Source: Streptomyces sp. MMBL 11-1
GTDB lineage: Bacteria; Actinomycetota; Actinomycetes; Streptomycetales; Streptomycetaceae
Assembly (NCBI RefSeq): GCF_028622875.1
Contig: NZ_CP117709.1
Location: 6,451,001-6,515,000, forward strand
Direction of reading: 5' to 3'
DNA: 64,000 nucleotides
The position numbers and the translations under genes were made by a program. Of the stretch, positions 17,985 to 25,722 are shown piece after piece; within the stretch, counting starts at the first letter, position 1; the number at the start of each line of letters is the position of its first letter. The notes beneath the pieces were generated by a model. It did no database searches. It was not told the DNA's origin and was given only the letters and a program-made list of their open reading frames with translations.

Positions 17985-20844
17985 CGGTGACCGCGGTGCC
18001 CCGGGGCACGGGCCCGTCCGCCTCGGCCAGGGAGCGGGCGAGCTCCCGGCGCAGAACGGCCTGGAAGGCGTCCACGTGGCGGGGACCCATCAAGGTGTAG
18101 TGCTCACCCGGGACTTCGACATACCGGCTGGGCTCTCTCGTGTACGCGTCCCAGCGCCGCAGCTCGTCGTCCAGCCACTTCTGCCGGGTGCCCCGCAGCG
18201 GATGTGCGTGGAAGACCGTCATGGTGCGTACGGTGCCGCCGGGTTCGTAGCCGCGGCCGAGGTCGGTCAGGCGGTCGGCCAGCTCGGCCCAGGCGCTGAA
18301 CCGCGGAAGATCCAGATCGAGTTCGGCCATCCGCTGTGCGGGGGCGATCTCCATCAGCAGGGTCAGCTGCTTCTCCCTGGGCAGGCCGCGCAGAGCCTTC
18401 GGCAGCTCCAGCGACCGCCGCTTGTCGATCAGGCCGAGGAAGAAGGCGAGATTCGTGGCGGTCTCGGCGAAGTCCAGCTCCTCCATGCGGTACTTGATGT
18501 GCGGCGGCAGATTGAACGAGCCCAGGAAGTCGACGCGCTCGCCGTCGCCCTCCAGAATCTTCGCCATCTCGAAGGCGACGGCGGCGCCGAAGGAGTAGCC
18601 GGCCAGGGCGTAGGGGCCGTGCGGCTGCCGCGCGCGGACGGCGTCCACATAGCCGCGCACCATTTCCTCGAAGGTCGTGAACGCCTTCTGGCCCTCGTCG
18701 AATCCGCGGGCTCGCAGCGCGTAGAAGGGCCGTTCCCCCACGAAGTATCTGGCGAGGTTGACGAAGACCAGAACCTCGCCGACGCCCGGGTGGACGCAGA
18801 ACAGGGGCGTCCCGGCCCCCGTCGTCTGCAGGGGCACGACCGGGTCGTACTCCGTCTCGCGCAGGCTCGGCCGGCGGGCGGGAGCGGTCAGCCGGGCGGC
18901 GAGCGAGCGGACCGTGGGAGCCTTGAGGACGGCGGTGATCGGCAGATCCGCGACACCGAGTCGCCGGGTCACCCTGCTGCGCAGTTGGAGCACGTCCAGC
19001 GAGGTGCCGCCGAGGTCGAAGAAGCTCGCGGTGGCGCTGATCGAGCCCACCGGTGCGGCGAAGACGTCCGCGAATATCTCCGCGAGGACGCGTTCGGTCT
19101 CGCCCTCCGGCGCCGCGTGGCCGCCGAGCATGCGCACGCTCAGCTCGTCGCAGGTCCGTTCGACGTCACGGTACGCGCCGGCCTCCAGCCGTCCGCGCAT
19201 CAAGCCGCGCTGGATCTTGCCCAGGCTGGTCTTGGGGAAGGCCTCCTTCGGCAGCGGCAGGAGGAGGCCCGGGCGGAAGCCGCAGTGCAGGATCACGCGG
19301 CTGCGCACGGCGGCCGTCACCCGGTGCAGTGCGACCTCGTCGTCCGCGGGGACGTCCGGATGGAAGGCGATCACGAGCTGCTCGGTGTCGCTGCCTTTCC
19401 GGCGGGTGGGGAACGCGGCCACGTACGACGCGCCCACCCCGTCGACCTGCTCCAGCGCGGTCTCGATCTCCTGGCTGTAGTAGTTGACGCCGTTCACGAT
19501 GATGCTGTCCTTGCTGCGGCCGACCAGGCTCAGGCGGCCCTCCTGGTCGACGCTGCCCAGGTCGCCGCTGCGGAACCAGCCGTCCGTGGTGAACGCGTCA
19601 CGCGTGGCCGTCTCGTCGCGGTGGTAGCCCGGGGTGATCACGGGCCCCTTGAGCTGGAGTTCGCCCACCTCGCCGACCGGGAGCTCGCGGTCCCCCCGGA
19701 GGTCCTCCGCGTCCGCGATCCGGATCCGCAGGCCGGGGACCGGGGTGCCCAGGGTGGCGAACTCCCGGCCGCGGTCGGCCTCGGGGAAGCCCTGGGAGTA
19801 GACGCTGCCCGCGCAGGTCTCGGTCATTCCGAAGGCGGGCCAGAGGGAACCGGGGCGCAGCCCGTACGGGGCGAAGCGGCGGAGGAACTCCTCTCCGGTC
19901 GCGGTGACCACGGCCTCCCCACCGCTGACGACGTGCCGCAGCCGGCCCAGGTCGAAGGCGTGCCCGGCGGATCCGGCCGGGGGCGGTCCGGCAGCCCCGG
20001 CAGGGGCGCGGTCGAGGTCTTCCGCCGCCGAGTTGAGCAGACCGAGGAGGAAGTTGGGCATGAAGGTGACCGTCACACCATGGCGCGAGACGAGCCGCAG
20101 GGACTCCAGGGGATCGCTCAGGACGACCGAGGCCTCGACGTGGACCTGGCGAGCGCCGTGGGTCAGCGGGAGCAGGTGGCACTCCAGCAGCGCGGCCACG
20201 TGGTCGAAGGAGACCCAGTTCAGGGTGGTGTCGTCGGTTGTCAGCCGGTGGTGGCCGTTCTTCGCCGCCATGGACGCGAGGAGATTCGCGTGGGTCAGCA
20301 CGACCGCCTTGCCCGCGCCTGTCGAGCCGGAGGTCATGACGAGGACGGCAGGGTCGTCGGCGTGCGCCGACCAGGCCGGGTCCGCGTCGGGCCCCAGGTC
20401 CGCGTGCGTCGCGGCCAGCCGCTCGTATCCGGTGACGGCGAGGCCGGCCACCGGCGGCAGTTCCGCGGCCAGCGATTCCGTGGTGACGACCAGGGGGCCT
20501 TCCAGCAGGGCGTTCACATGGCTGAGGCGGGTGCTCCATTGCTCCGCGTCACTGCGCAACGGGGCCATGGGGCAGGGCACATAGCCGCCCAGGACCGCAC
20601 CCCAGAAGGCGGTGATGAAGTCCCTCGGCCGTTCGAGCAGCAGGACAACCTTGTCCTTCGGCCTGAGGCCCCGGGCGGCCAGTCCCGCGCGGACGCGCTG
20701 AGCGTCGGCCAGCAACTCCGCCGGGCTCTGGTCGTGATAGGACGCCCGGGCCCCGCCGAGGCAGTAGCGGATGCCCGCCCCGGAGTGTTCGTCGACGGCG
20801 CGGAGCAGCAGATGGGCGATGGACTGTGAGCATGAGGCGTGCAC
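17971..20844 (-). CDS. A-T-TE NRPS-like synthetase (atromentin/polyporic-acid/furanone synthetase-like)
   Basis: 957 residues. An adenylation domain (1-570) has [15 protein letters not shown] (A3), [11 protein letters not shown] (A5), WFRSGDLG (A7) and KTSLGKIQR (A10). A T domain follows with Ser about 614 in DLGGTSLD, then a thioesterase (about 690-945) with IHPGVGE-like [19 protein letters not shown], Ser about 751 in GYSFGAA, and a final EHYTL His. Length and order match A-T-TE enzymes that activate aryl pyruvates and couple two of them (atromentin synthetase, TdiA, RalA, EchA). The stretch [16 protein letters not shown] is also typical of that group. The GTG start has GGAGAAG 6 bp before it. 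No condensation domain exists. Substrate not proven. Confidence 0.8.
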   Translation of the reverse strand: MHASCSQSIAHLLLRAVDEHSGAGIRYCLGGARASYHDQSPAELLADAQRVRAGLAARGLRPKDKVVLLLERPRDFITAFWGAVLGGYVPCPMAPLRSDAEQWSTRLSHVNALLEGPLVVTTESLAAELPPVAGLAVTGYERLAATHADLGPDADPAWSAHADDPAVLVMTSGSTGAGKAVVLTHANLLASMAAKNGHHRLTTDDTTLNWVSFDHVAALLECHLLPLTHGARQVHVEASVVLSDPLESLRLVSRHGVTVTFMPNFLLGLLNSAAEDLDRAPAGAAGPPPAGSAGHAFDLGRLRHVVSGGEAVVTATGEEFLRRFAPYGLRPGSLWPAFGMTETCAGSVYSQGFPEADRGREFATLGTPVPGLRIRIADAEDLRGDRELPVGEVGELQLKGPVITPGYHRDETATRDAFTTDGWFRSGDLGSVDQEGRLSLVGRSKDSIIVNGVNYYSQEIETALEQVDGVGASYVAAFPTRRKGSDTEQLVIAFHPDVPADDEVALHRVTAAVRSRVILHCGFRPGLLLPLPKEAFPKTSLGKIQRGLMRGRLEAGAYRDVERTCDELSVRMLGGHAAPEGETERVLAEIFADVFAAPVGSISATASFFDLGGTSLDVLQLRSRVTRRLGVADLPITAVLKAPTVRSLAARLTAPARRPSLRETEYDPVVPLQTTGAGTPLFCVHPGVGEVLVFVNLARYFVGERPFYALRARGFDEGQKAFTTFEEMVRGYVDAVRARQPHGPYALAGYSFGAAVAFEMAKILEGDGERVDFLGSFNLPPHIKYRMEELDFAETATNLAFFLGLIDKRRSLELPKALRGLPREKQLTLLMEIAPAQRMAELDLDLPRFSAWAELADRLTDLGRGYEPGGTVRTMTVFHAHPLRGTRQKWLDDELRRWDAYTREPSRYVEVPGEHYTLMGPRHVDAFQAVLRRELARSLAEADGPVPRGTAVTDDDK

Positions 20845-20894
20845 AAGCTTCTCCGTTGCTCCGTCTGCGTGGCGAGTGGGAGTTTCTGCAGCCC

Positions 20895-21734
20895 TTACGA
20901 GGCCCGGCGAGAAATGAACGGCCGCGCGATGACATTCCTTCGGAGGCGACCGGAGATGTCCCCGGTCGATGTGCTGTTCGCTCCTTCGGCGACCGGGCCG
21001 GCCGGTTCGCCGGCCAGAGCGATGGAGGCCGTCCACCCGTCCGGCGCCCCGGCGTCGCCCACCCACCAGGTGGCCGGCGTCCCGGGCCAGGGAGCGGTCA
21101 TCCGCGCGGGTCCGGGCTTCCAGGCGTGGCTCTCCAGCGCGCCGAGACCGGAGGTGATCCCGGTCCCGACGGCCTTGAGTGCCGCTTCCTTGCGCGTCCA
21201 GCAGAGCAGGAAAGCGCGGGACCGGCCCGGCTCGTCGGGCTGGGACAGCACGAAAGTGCGCTCACGGGACGTGAGCGCGGCATCGGTCAGCTCCCTGGCA
21301 ATCGTACGGCCGTTTAGTTCCACATCAATTCCGACGTGGAATGGAGACAGGGCGAGCATCCCCAGTCCCTTTGCATGGGAGAGGCTGATATGTAAAGGGG
21401 TGCTCGGGTGAATTATGGCGGGCGGTCCGTGGTCGGCGTCTTCGTATTCCGCGCGGGGGCGTCGGCCGAGCACCAGCTCGTCTGCGGAAATCTGGAGGAA
21501 ACCAGACAAGATGCGGCGCATGGCGGCCCGGCAGATGACGAACTCCGCGGCTTTGTCGGCAGACCTGAAACGTCGCGCCCGCACGCGCTCGCTGTCGCTG
21601 AGGAGAGTCAGGTCATCCGCCATGTCCGCATCGGCTGAGACCTTCCACCACCACACCAGGGCGTCCGCGGCCTCGAACCCGTCCGGCGTGAACATGCCGA
21701 TGGGGCGCGTCGTGGCGGTACGGGCTGTAGTCAC
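20895..21734 (-). CDS. Sfp-type 4-prime-phosphopantetheinyl transferase
   Basis: 279 residues. Mg and CoA-binding motifs are GIDVEL (Asp137, Glu139) and W-T-R-K-E-A-A-L-K (Lys182, Glu183), with SLSHAKGLGMLA between the halves. It converts apo to holo carrier proteins, here most likely the ACP at 5037-5288 and the T domain of the adjacent A-T-TE protein. Leu114 is encoded by TTA (21393-21395), so translation should need the bldA tRNA. It is the first gene of a four-gene operon and could therefore gate the whole pathway. A motif and an inverted repeat lie just upstream. Confidence 0.92.
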   Translation of the reverse strand: MTTARTATTRPIGMFTPDGFEAADALVWWWKVSADADMADDLTLLSDSERVRARRFRSADKAAEFVICRAAMRRILSGFLQISADELVLGRRPRAEYEDADHGPPAIIHPSTPLHISLSHAKGLGMLALSPFHVGIDVELNGRTIARELTDAALTSRERTFVLSQPDEPGRSRAFLLCWTRKEAALKAVGTGITSGLGALESHAWKPGPARMTAPWPGTPATWWVGDAGAPDGWTASIALAGEPAGPVAEGANSTSTGDISGRLRRNVIARPFISRRAS

Positions 21735-21762
21735 GAGTTCATCGTAAGAAGGGGGTCAGACA

Positions 21763-21778
21763 GTCCAGTCCAGATCTG
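21763..21778 (-). promoter_or_regulatory. ATCTGGACTGG motif upstream of PPTase operon
   Basis: Read leftward, GATCTGGACTGG (21765-21776) lies 31 bp before the PPTase start. It differs by one base from GATATGGACTGG ahead of the LysR gene at 13651-13662. Confidence 0.4.
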
Positions 21779-21793
21779 TCCAGAAGTGGACAG
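21776..21793. promoter_or_regulatory. CTGTCCA-gaag-TGGACAG inverted repeat
   Basis: Perfect 7-bp arms with a 4-base spacer, 42-59 bp before the PPTase start and touching the motif at 21763-21778. It looks like an operator for a dimeric regulator; a small hairpin is the alternative. Confidence 0.45.
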
Positions 21794-21918
21794 CTGAGGA
21801 TACGGCCTGCGGGGATATGGTCATGCTCGGCGAGATAACCGGAACCGGAATCTTCGATTTCGCCCTCTGGAGGCAGTTTCCTGTCGCCGGGATCGGCCGG
21901 TCGCCCGGTTCGGGGTCC

Positions 21919-21957
21919 AACCTTCGGCACGCCTCCGCCGGCGGTGTGCCGAAGGTT
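21919..21957. promoter_or_regulatory. 12-bp perfect inverted repeat in the 667-bp PPTase/regulator gap
   Basis: AACCTTCGGCAC (21919-21930) and GTGCCGAAGGTT (21946-21957) enclose a 15-base GC-rich spacer. The gap from 21735 to 22401 separates divergent genes, so a terminator has no obvious gene to end; an operator, RNA structure or recombination site are options. Apart from this and the other repeats listed here, the gap holds no gene I can support. Confidence 0.4.
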
Positions 21958-22293
21958 CGGGGCGAGGCCGCGCGGCACATGGGCCCCGGCGCTCGTCGGC
22001 TGGCTTCCCTCCGCGCGAAAAGGGGGCCGCTGAACGGGTCGAACCCGGCAAGGTGAGCGCCGATTGGTGTGTTCTGTCCGATTCTCAGGGCCTTTTGTGT
22101 GTCGTGGGTGCCCGAGCGAATGTGCACGACGGTCCGGTCCGTCTCATGACTGTTCGGCTGCTGTTGACTCATTGTCCGGATTTCAGCGAAAGAGTGGCCA
22201 CTCCCTTGCTTCCCTCGACCCCGCCATGGCTCTGACCTGCTACGAGAAGATCGGGAAGTTGCCCATGTGAAACGCCATCTGATACTTGTTGAC

Positions 22294-22332
22294 GTGATCT
22301 GATCGCTCGAACTAAGTTTGAGAACAGATCAC
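22294..22332. promoter_or_regulatory. Nested inverted repeats upstream of the first HTH regulator
   Basis: Outer arms GTGATCTG (22294-22301) and CAGATCAC (22325-22332) are perfect. An inner pair CTCgAAC/GTTtGAG (22306-22312 and 22316-22322) sits inside, offset by one base. The structure lies 70 bp before the regulator start and is a good candidate operator for this or the paralogous regulator. Confidence 0.5.
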
Positions 22333-22401
22333 TCGCCCAACCGTGGTGAGTTTGATGGTTCAACTAAATGGCTGTACTGGTCAGGAATTCGGGGGATTTC
22401 C

Positions 22402-23256
22402 ATGGCGGTAAAATCCTGGAGTACGGGCGCGAGAGACGCGGCTGAGGGCGGGGCGGGGGACGGTGAGGCACCGGTCCGGGGCGCGAACTGGGACGTGCGC
22501 GATCTCGACGGTTCGGTGGAGGCCGAGACGAATACCCCGGCCGTCCACCTCGAACAGGCATTGCTGCAGGCCCATGCCCTGATCGAGTCGACCGTGACCC
22601 TTCATCGCCGGCAATCCGGGGTGACTCCGCGCGTCGTTCGCACGGATGCGTCGCCGTTCGGCGCTGTACTCGACGAGCTCACCCGCCAGGCCCGTCACTC
22701 GGTGTGCATCGTGCTGACCGGACCCGGCGAGCTGGCGGACATCGTGCCCCGGCTGCTGGCGTGCATTCCCGACCGCGCGATGGTCCGGGTGCTGTGCGCT
22801 GCCGACCCGGCATTGGAACCGACGCTCGCGGTACTGCGGCGCTCGCAGGCCACGGGGCTCGGTATCCGGACATCCGACAGCGATCTGCGCGAGACGGTCG
22901 TGGTCGACGGGACCGCGGCGTTCGTGCGCGCGGACGTCACGGCGGGAGGTCAGGCCTTCGTCGTGAACGACACGGCGACGGTCCGCACGTTGGAGCTGCT
23001 GTTCGCGGGCGCCTGGTCCCGTGGACGCAAGCTCGACAATCCGTTCACTGTCAGCCCGCGCCTGCGTACCGCACTCACCCACCGGATCCTGGAGCGGCTA
23101 CGGGCGGGCGACACCGACGAGACCGCGGCGGGGGAGTTGAAGGTGTCCCTGCGCACCTACCGGAGGTACGTCGCGGAGATCATGCGGGAGCTCGATGCGA
23201 ACTCCCGCTTCCAGGCCGGAGTCCGGGCTGTCGAAGTCGGCCTGCTGTCAGGCTAG
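22402..23256 (+). CDS. HTH transcriptional regulator, paralogue 1 (LuxR-like C-terminal HTH)
   Basis: 284 residues. The N-terminus is polar and probably disordered. Residues 45-65 form a helix (LEQALLQAHALIESTVTLHRR). A central alpha/beta domain of about 70-215 resembles the sensor part of TrmB/PLD-like regulators. The C-terminal HTH is ILERLRAGDTDETAAGELKVSLRTYRRYVAEIM, similar to LuxR-type HTHs. It shares the helix, the VSLRTYRRYVAEIM block and the ending S-R-F-Q-A-G-V-R-A with the next gene. GGGGGATTT precedes the ATG at 22402. Probably a pathway regulator; ligand unknown. Confidence 0.75.
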   Translation: MAVKSWSTGARDAAEGGAGDGEAPVRGANWDVRDLDGSVEAETNTPAVHLEQALLQAHALIESTVTLHRRQSGVTPRVVRTDASPFGAVLDELTRQARHSVCIVLTGPGELADIVPRLLACIPDRAMVRVLCAADPALEPTLAVLRRSQATGLGIRTSDSDLRETVVVDGTAAFVRADVTAGGQAFVVNDTATVRTLELLFAGAWSRGRKLDNPFTVSPRLRTALTHRILERLRAGDTDETAAGELKVSLRTYRRYVAEIMRELDANSRFQAGVRAVEVGLLSG

Positions 23257-23555
23257 GGCGCAGCCGAGGTCACCGAACCGGGGCCGGAACCTGAGCCAGG
23301 ATCAGAGCCGTGGTGACGCATTGCGCGGACAGGCGGGAAAGATCGCGTACGTCATCCCCCTTCCGGAACGCGAGCCCGGGGGACGACGGAATGCCACCCC
23401 CGTCCCCACCGGCGGCGGGGCGCGGTCCCGGTGCCTGCGCATCAAGGTTTCGCGGGGACATCGCAGGCCTTTCCACGGCAGGCGCTCAGCCGCTTTCCCG
23501 GCCTGCTGCCCGTTTTTCTGGCCGATTGTGCGCAGCACCCTGATGCTGCTCGACC

Positions 23556-24467
23556 ATGCCGATGTCACTGAAAAGAACGGACTTCCAAGCTTCCATGGGA
23601 CAGGAAAGCGAACTGGGCCACGCTCTGCTGCAGGTGCAGGCACTCATCGAGTCAACCATCGCCATTCAGCGCGACAGGTCCACGAAGGAGCGCCTGATCA
23701 CTTCGCTGGACGGTGACTACGAGGTCATACTCGACACCGCGGGCCAGTTGATCCGCAGCGCGACCAGGGGAATCGACATCCTGCACGCCCGCCCGCCGAG
23801 GCCCGGCGAACTGGATGAGATGAACAAGGGCCGTGGTGAGGAGCCGGAACGCGAGCTGATCTACGAGGCGAACGAGCGCGTCTCGGTACGACTGCTGACC
23901 ACGCCGTCGATGCTTGACGAGGAATACGTACGCGAACAGCGCGACAAGGAGTATCCGGCAGCGATCCGGGTCGCTCGGTTACCACCGCTTCAGGCGCTGA
24001 TCGTCGACGGCCGGACGGCCCTGGTCGTGGCCGATTCCGCGGCCGGCCGCTACGCCTCGTTGATCCGGCTGCCGGAAATGCTGAATACCCTGAGCATCCA
24101 CTTCGAGAGCGTCTGGCGGAATGCCGCGCCCGCCTGGGAAAGGATCGCCTTCAACTCCTGGGGACGAGCCGAGCTCGCGCGGCGTATCCTCAGCGCGCTG
24201 CGCGCCGGGGTCACGGACGAGGTGGCCGCCCGTGAACTGAGCGTGTCGGTGAGGACGTACCGGCGCTACGTCGCGGAGATCATGGTGCTGCTCGGAGCCA
24301 CTTCCCGCTTCCAGGCCGGCGTCCGCGCCGCCAAGTTGGGTCTGCTGCCCCCGCCGCCGTCCCGCTCGGACGCCGGCGGCGCACCGTATCCGGCGGACAG
24401 CCGCGAGGCTCACCGGCAGCTTCCTGAAACACATGTTGCGCCCGGTTGCCCTGGCAAAGCCGAGTAG
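23556..24467 (+). CDS. HTH transcriptional regulator, paralogue 2, with a TTA codon
   Basis: 303 residues, same architecture as the preceding regulator: ALLQVQALIESTIAIQRDRS near 23-42, a central domain, then a HTH (ILSALRAGVTDEVAARELSVSVRTYRRYVAEIMVLL) and an extra Pro-rich tail of about 40 residues. Leu142 is TTA (23979-23981), which predicts dependence on bldA and therefore developmental timing. The start could be the ATG at 23556 or 23562. The 299-bp gap before it has no gene. It is likely the cluster-situated activator or a partner of paralogue 1. Confidence 0.78.
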   Translation: MPMSLKRTDFQASMGQESELGHALLQVQALIESTIAIQRDRSTKERLITSLDGDYEVILDTAGQLIRSATRGIDILHARPPRPGELDEMNKGRGEEPERELIYEANERVSVRLLTTPSMLDEEYVREQRDKEYPAAIRVARLPPLQALIVDGRTALVVADSAAGRYASLIRLPEMLNTLSIHFESVWRNAAPAWERIAFNSWGRAELARRILSALRAGVTDEVAARELSVSVRTYRRYVAEIMVLLGATSRFQAGVRAAKLGLLPPPPSRSDAGGAPYPADSREAHRQLPETHVAPGCPGKAE

Positions 24468-24490
24468 GCGGAGCAGGCACGGAGGCCGGG

Positions 24491-24512
24491 GCGGGTCGCC
24501 GGGGCGACCCGC
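24491..24512. terminator. Hairpin between convergent genes
   Basis: GCGGGTCGCC and GGCGACCCGC form a perfect 10-bp stem in the gap between the second regulator and the small leftward gene, placed to end transcripts from either side. Confidence 0.65.
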
Positions 24513-24554
24513 GAAGGGAAGCCGCGTATGTCCGGCGACCGCTTCCGGTCGGGC

Positions 24555-24773
24555 TCAGCTGCCTGAATGCCCGTCATCGGAGGACGAGGTTTCCGCCGGG
24601 TTGTCCGGTTCGGCGTCTTCCGTCACCAGTGCGGCCAGCGCGTCGACGTACTGGGTCAGCAGTTCGGACCACGGGGTTGCCCTGGCGCACAGCATGGCTT
24701 GCTGTTCTCGCACGTGCCGCTGGTCGATCTCGTCCAGCACATCCAGTGGGTGCGGCACGGGTGTCTCATTCAT
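24555..24773 (-). CDS. Small acidic protein, 72 residues, unrecognised
   Basis: Starts at the ATG at 24773 with GGAGAC as ribosome site; a further in-frame ATG 45 bp upstream is less likely. The protein has a helix-rich middle (LDVLDEIDQRHVREQQAMLCARATPWSELLTQYVDALAALV) and an acidic, Ser-rich tail. No family is recognised and no leader-peptide or secretion signal is seen. It is placed after the cluster regulators and before TetR. It could be a small partner protein of the pathway. Confidence 0.5.
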   Translation of the reverse strand: MNETPVPHPLDVLDEIDQRHVREQQAMLCARATPWSELLTQYVDALAALVTEDAEPDNPAETSSSDDGHSGS

Positions 24774-24944
24774 GATGTCTCCGATGAGTGGATTTCGGGG
24801 GCAGTTCAGGTCCCGCATTCACACACTCAGCCGGGCTTCTTTACCCGATCCCGCGTCAGTCTATGGCCCCCTGTACGGGTTTCGTCCAGGCCCGGTGCAG
24901 CATCCTGCGGCCCTGGGGCGCCCCGCAATCCTTCACCGCCCTCG

Positions 24945-25598
24945 TCAGATCGTGCCGCCCCCGCCCCGATCGCCCCGGTATGCCCGGAGGAACGTCCGTA
25001 CCCCCTCGATGACGAGTGGACGTACGCGGGCGTCCTGTGCGGCGTTCGCGGAGCCGAGGCGGTCCAGAGCGACGCCGAAGGTCAGCGCGAGGAACTGATC
25101 GGCCGCCAGCCGGGGGTCCGGGGCGTCGAGCAGCCCGGCCTCGGCGAACGCGGCGAACCGCTCGGCGATCGCCTCGTCGGGGGTGTCCGCCATGGGGTTG
25201 TAGTCCTGTGGCGGCAGGTGGCCGGACTCCGTCCGGACCAGGCGCTGCAGCGTCGCGTATTCCGCCGAGCCGAGCATGTCGGTCGCGATGCGCAGCGCGA
25301 ACGCGACCAGGGCGTCCTCCAGTTCGCCGGCCTCGGTGATGCCCGTGAGGGTGTCGTCGAGGGTGCGCCGGACCGTGGTGACCAGCGACTGGCCGACCGC
25401 GTCGACGACCGCCCGCAGCAGGCTCCGCTTGTCGCCGAAGTAGTCGTAGACCGTCCGCTTGGACACCTCCGCCCGGGCGGCGACCGCGTCGACGCTGGAG
25501 CGGTCGAAGCCGTCGGCGAGGAACAGTTCCCGGGCCGCCGACAGGATGGCGGCCCGCTTCCGTGTGGACCCCTCGCGCAGGGTCTTGGTGGTCGGCAT
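24945..25598 (-). CDS. TetR-family repressor
   Basis: 217 residues. The N-terminal HTH is AAILSAARELFLADGFDRSSVDAVAARAEVSKRTVYDYFGDKRSLL, followed by a helical ligand-binding domain of the TetR_C type. It is divergent from the MFS gene, and a 23-bp palindrome lies between them, so it should repress the exporter and the monooxygenase until a ligand binds. Such TetR/MFS pairs are typical of drug export control. Confidence 0.92.
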   Translation of the reverse strand: MPTTKTLREGSTRKRAAILSAARELFLADGFDRSSVDAVAARAEVSKRTVYDYFGDKRSLLRAVVDAVGQSLVTTVRRTLDDTLTGITEAGELEDALVAFALRIATDMLGSAEYATLQRLVRTESGHLPPQDYNPMADTPDEAIAERFAAFAEAGLLDAPDPRLAADQFLALTFGVALDRLGSANAAQDARVRPLVIEGVRTFLRAYRGDRGGGGTI

Positions 25599-25616
25599 GG
25601 GCTCATCCTAACCTTT

Positions 25617-25639
25617 CTACACTGCACGGTGTAGTGTAG
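25617..25639. promoter_or_regulatory. Palindromic TetR operator
   Basis: CTACACTGCAC and GTGTAGTGTAG flank a central G; 10 of 11 base pairs match. It lies 18 bp before the TetR start and 84 bp before the MFS start, where a repressor could block both promoters. Confidence 0.75.
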
Positions 25640-25722
25640 TTCTGGCTCGGTGCGTTCCGTGCGCGTTCCTCCGTGTGCGGGCGACTTTGCCCGCCCGCCG
25701 GGCCGTGACGGAAAGGACCTCC

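Noticed and set aside
17611..20829. A 1,072-codon plus-strand frame opposite the A-T-TE gene.
   Set aside because: The minus strand carries complete A, T and TE motifs; the plus frame has no recognisable domain.
1..24800. Naming the cluster as an aromatic (angucycline- or anthracycline-type) type II PKS.
   Set aside because: No aromatase, cyclase or ketoreductase is visible in the window, and the single NTF2-like protein alone cannot show polyketide cyclisation.
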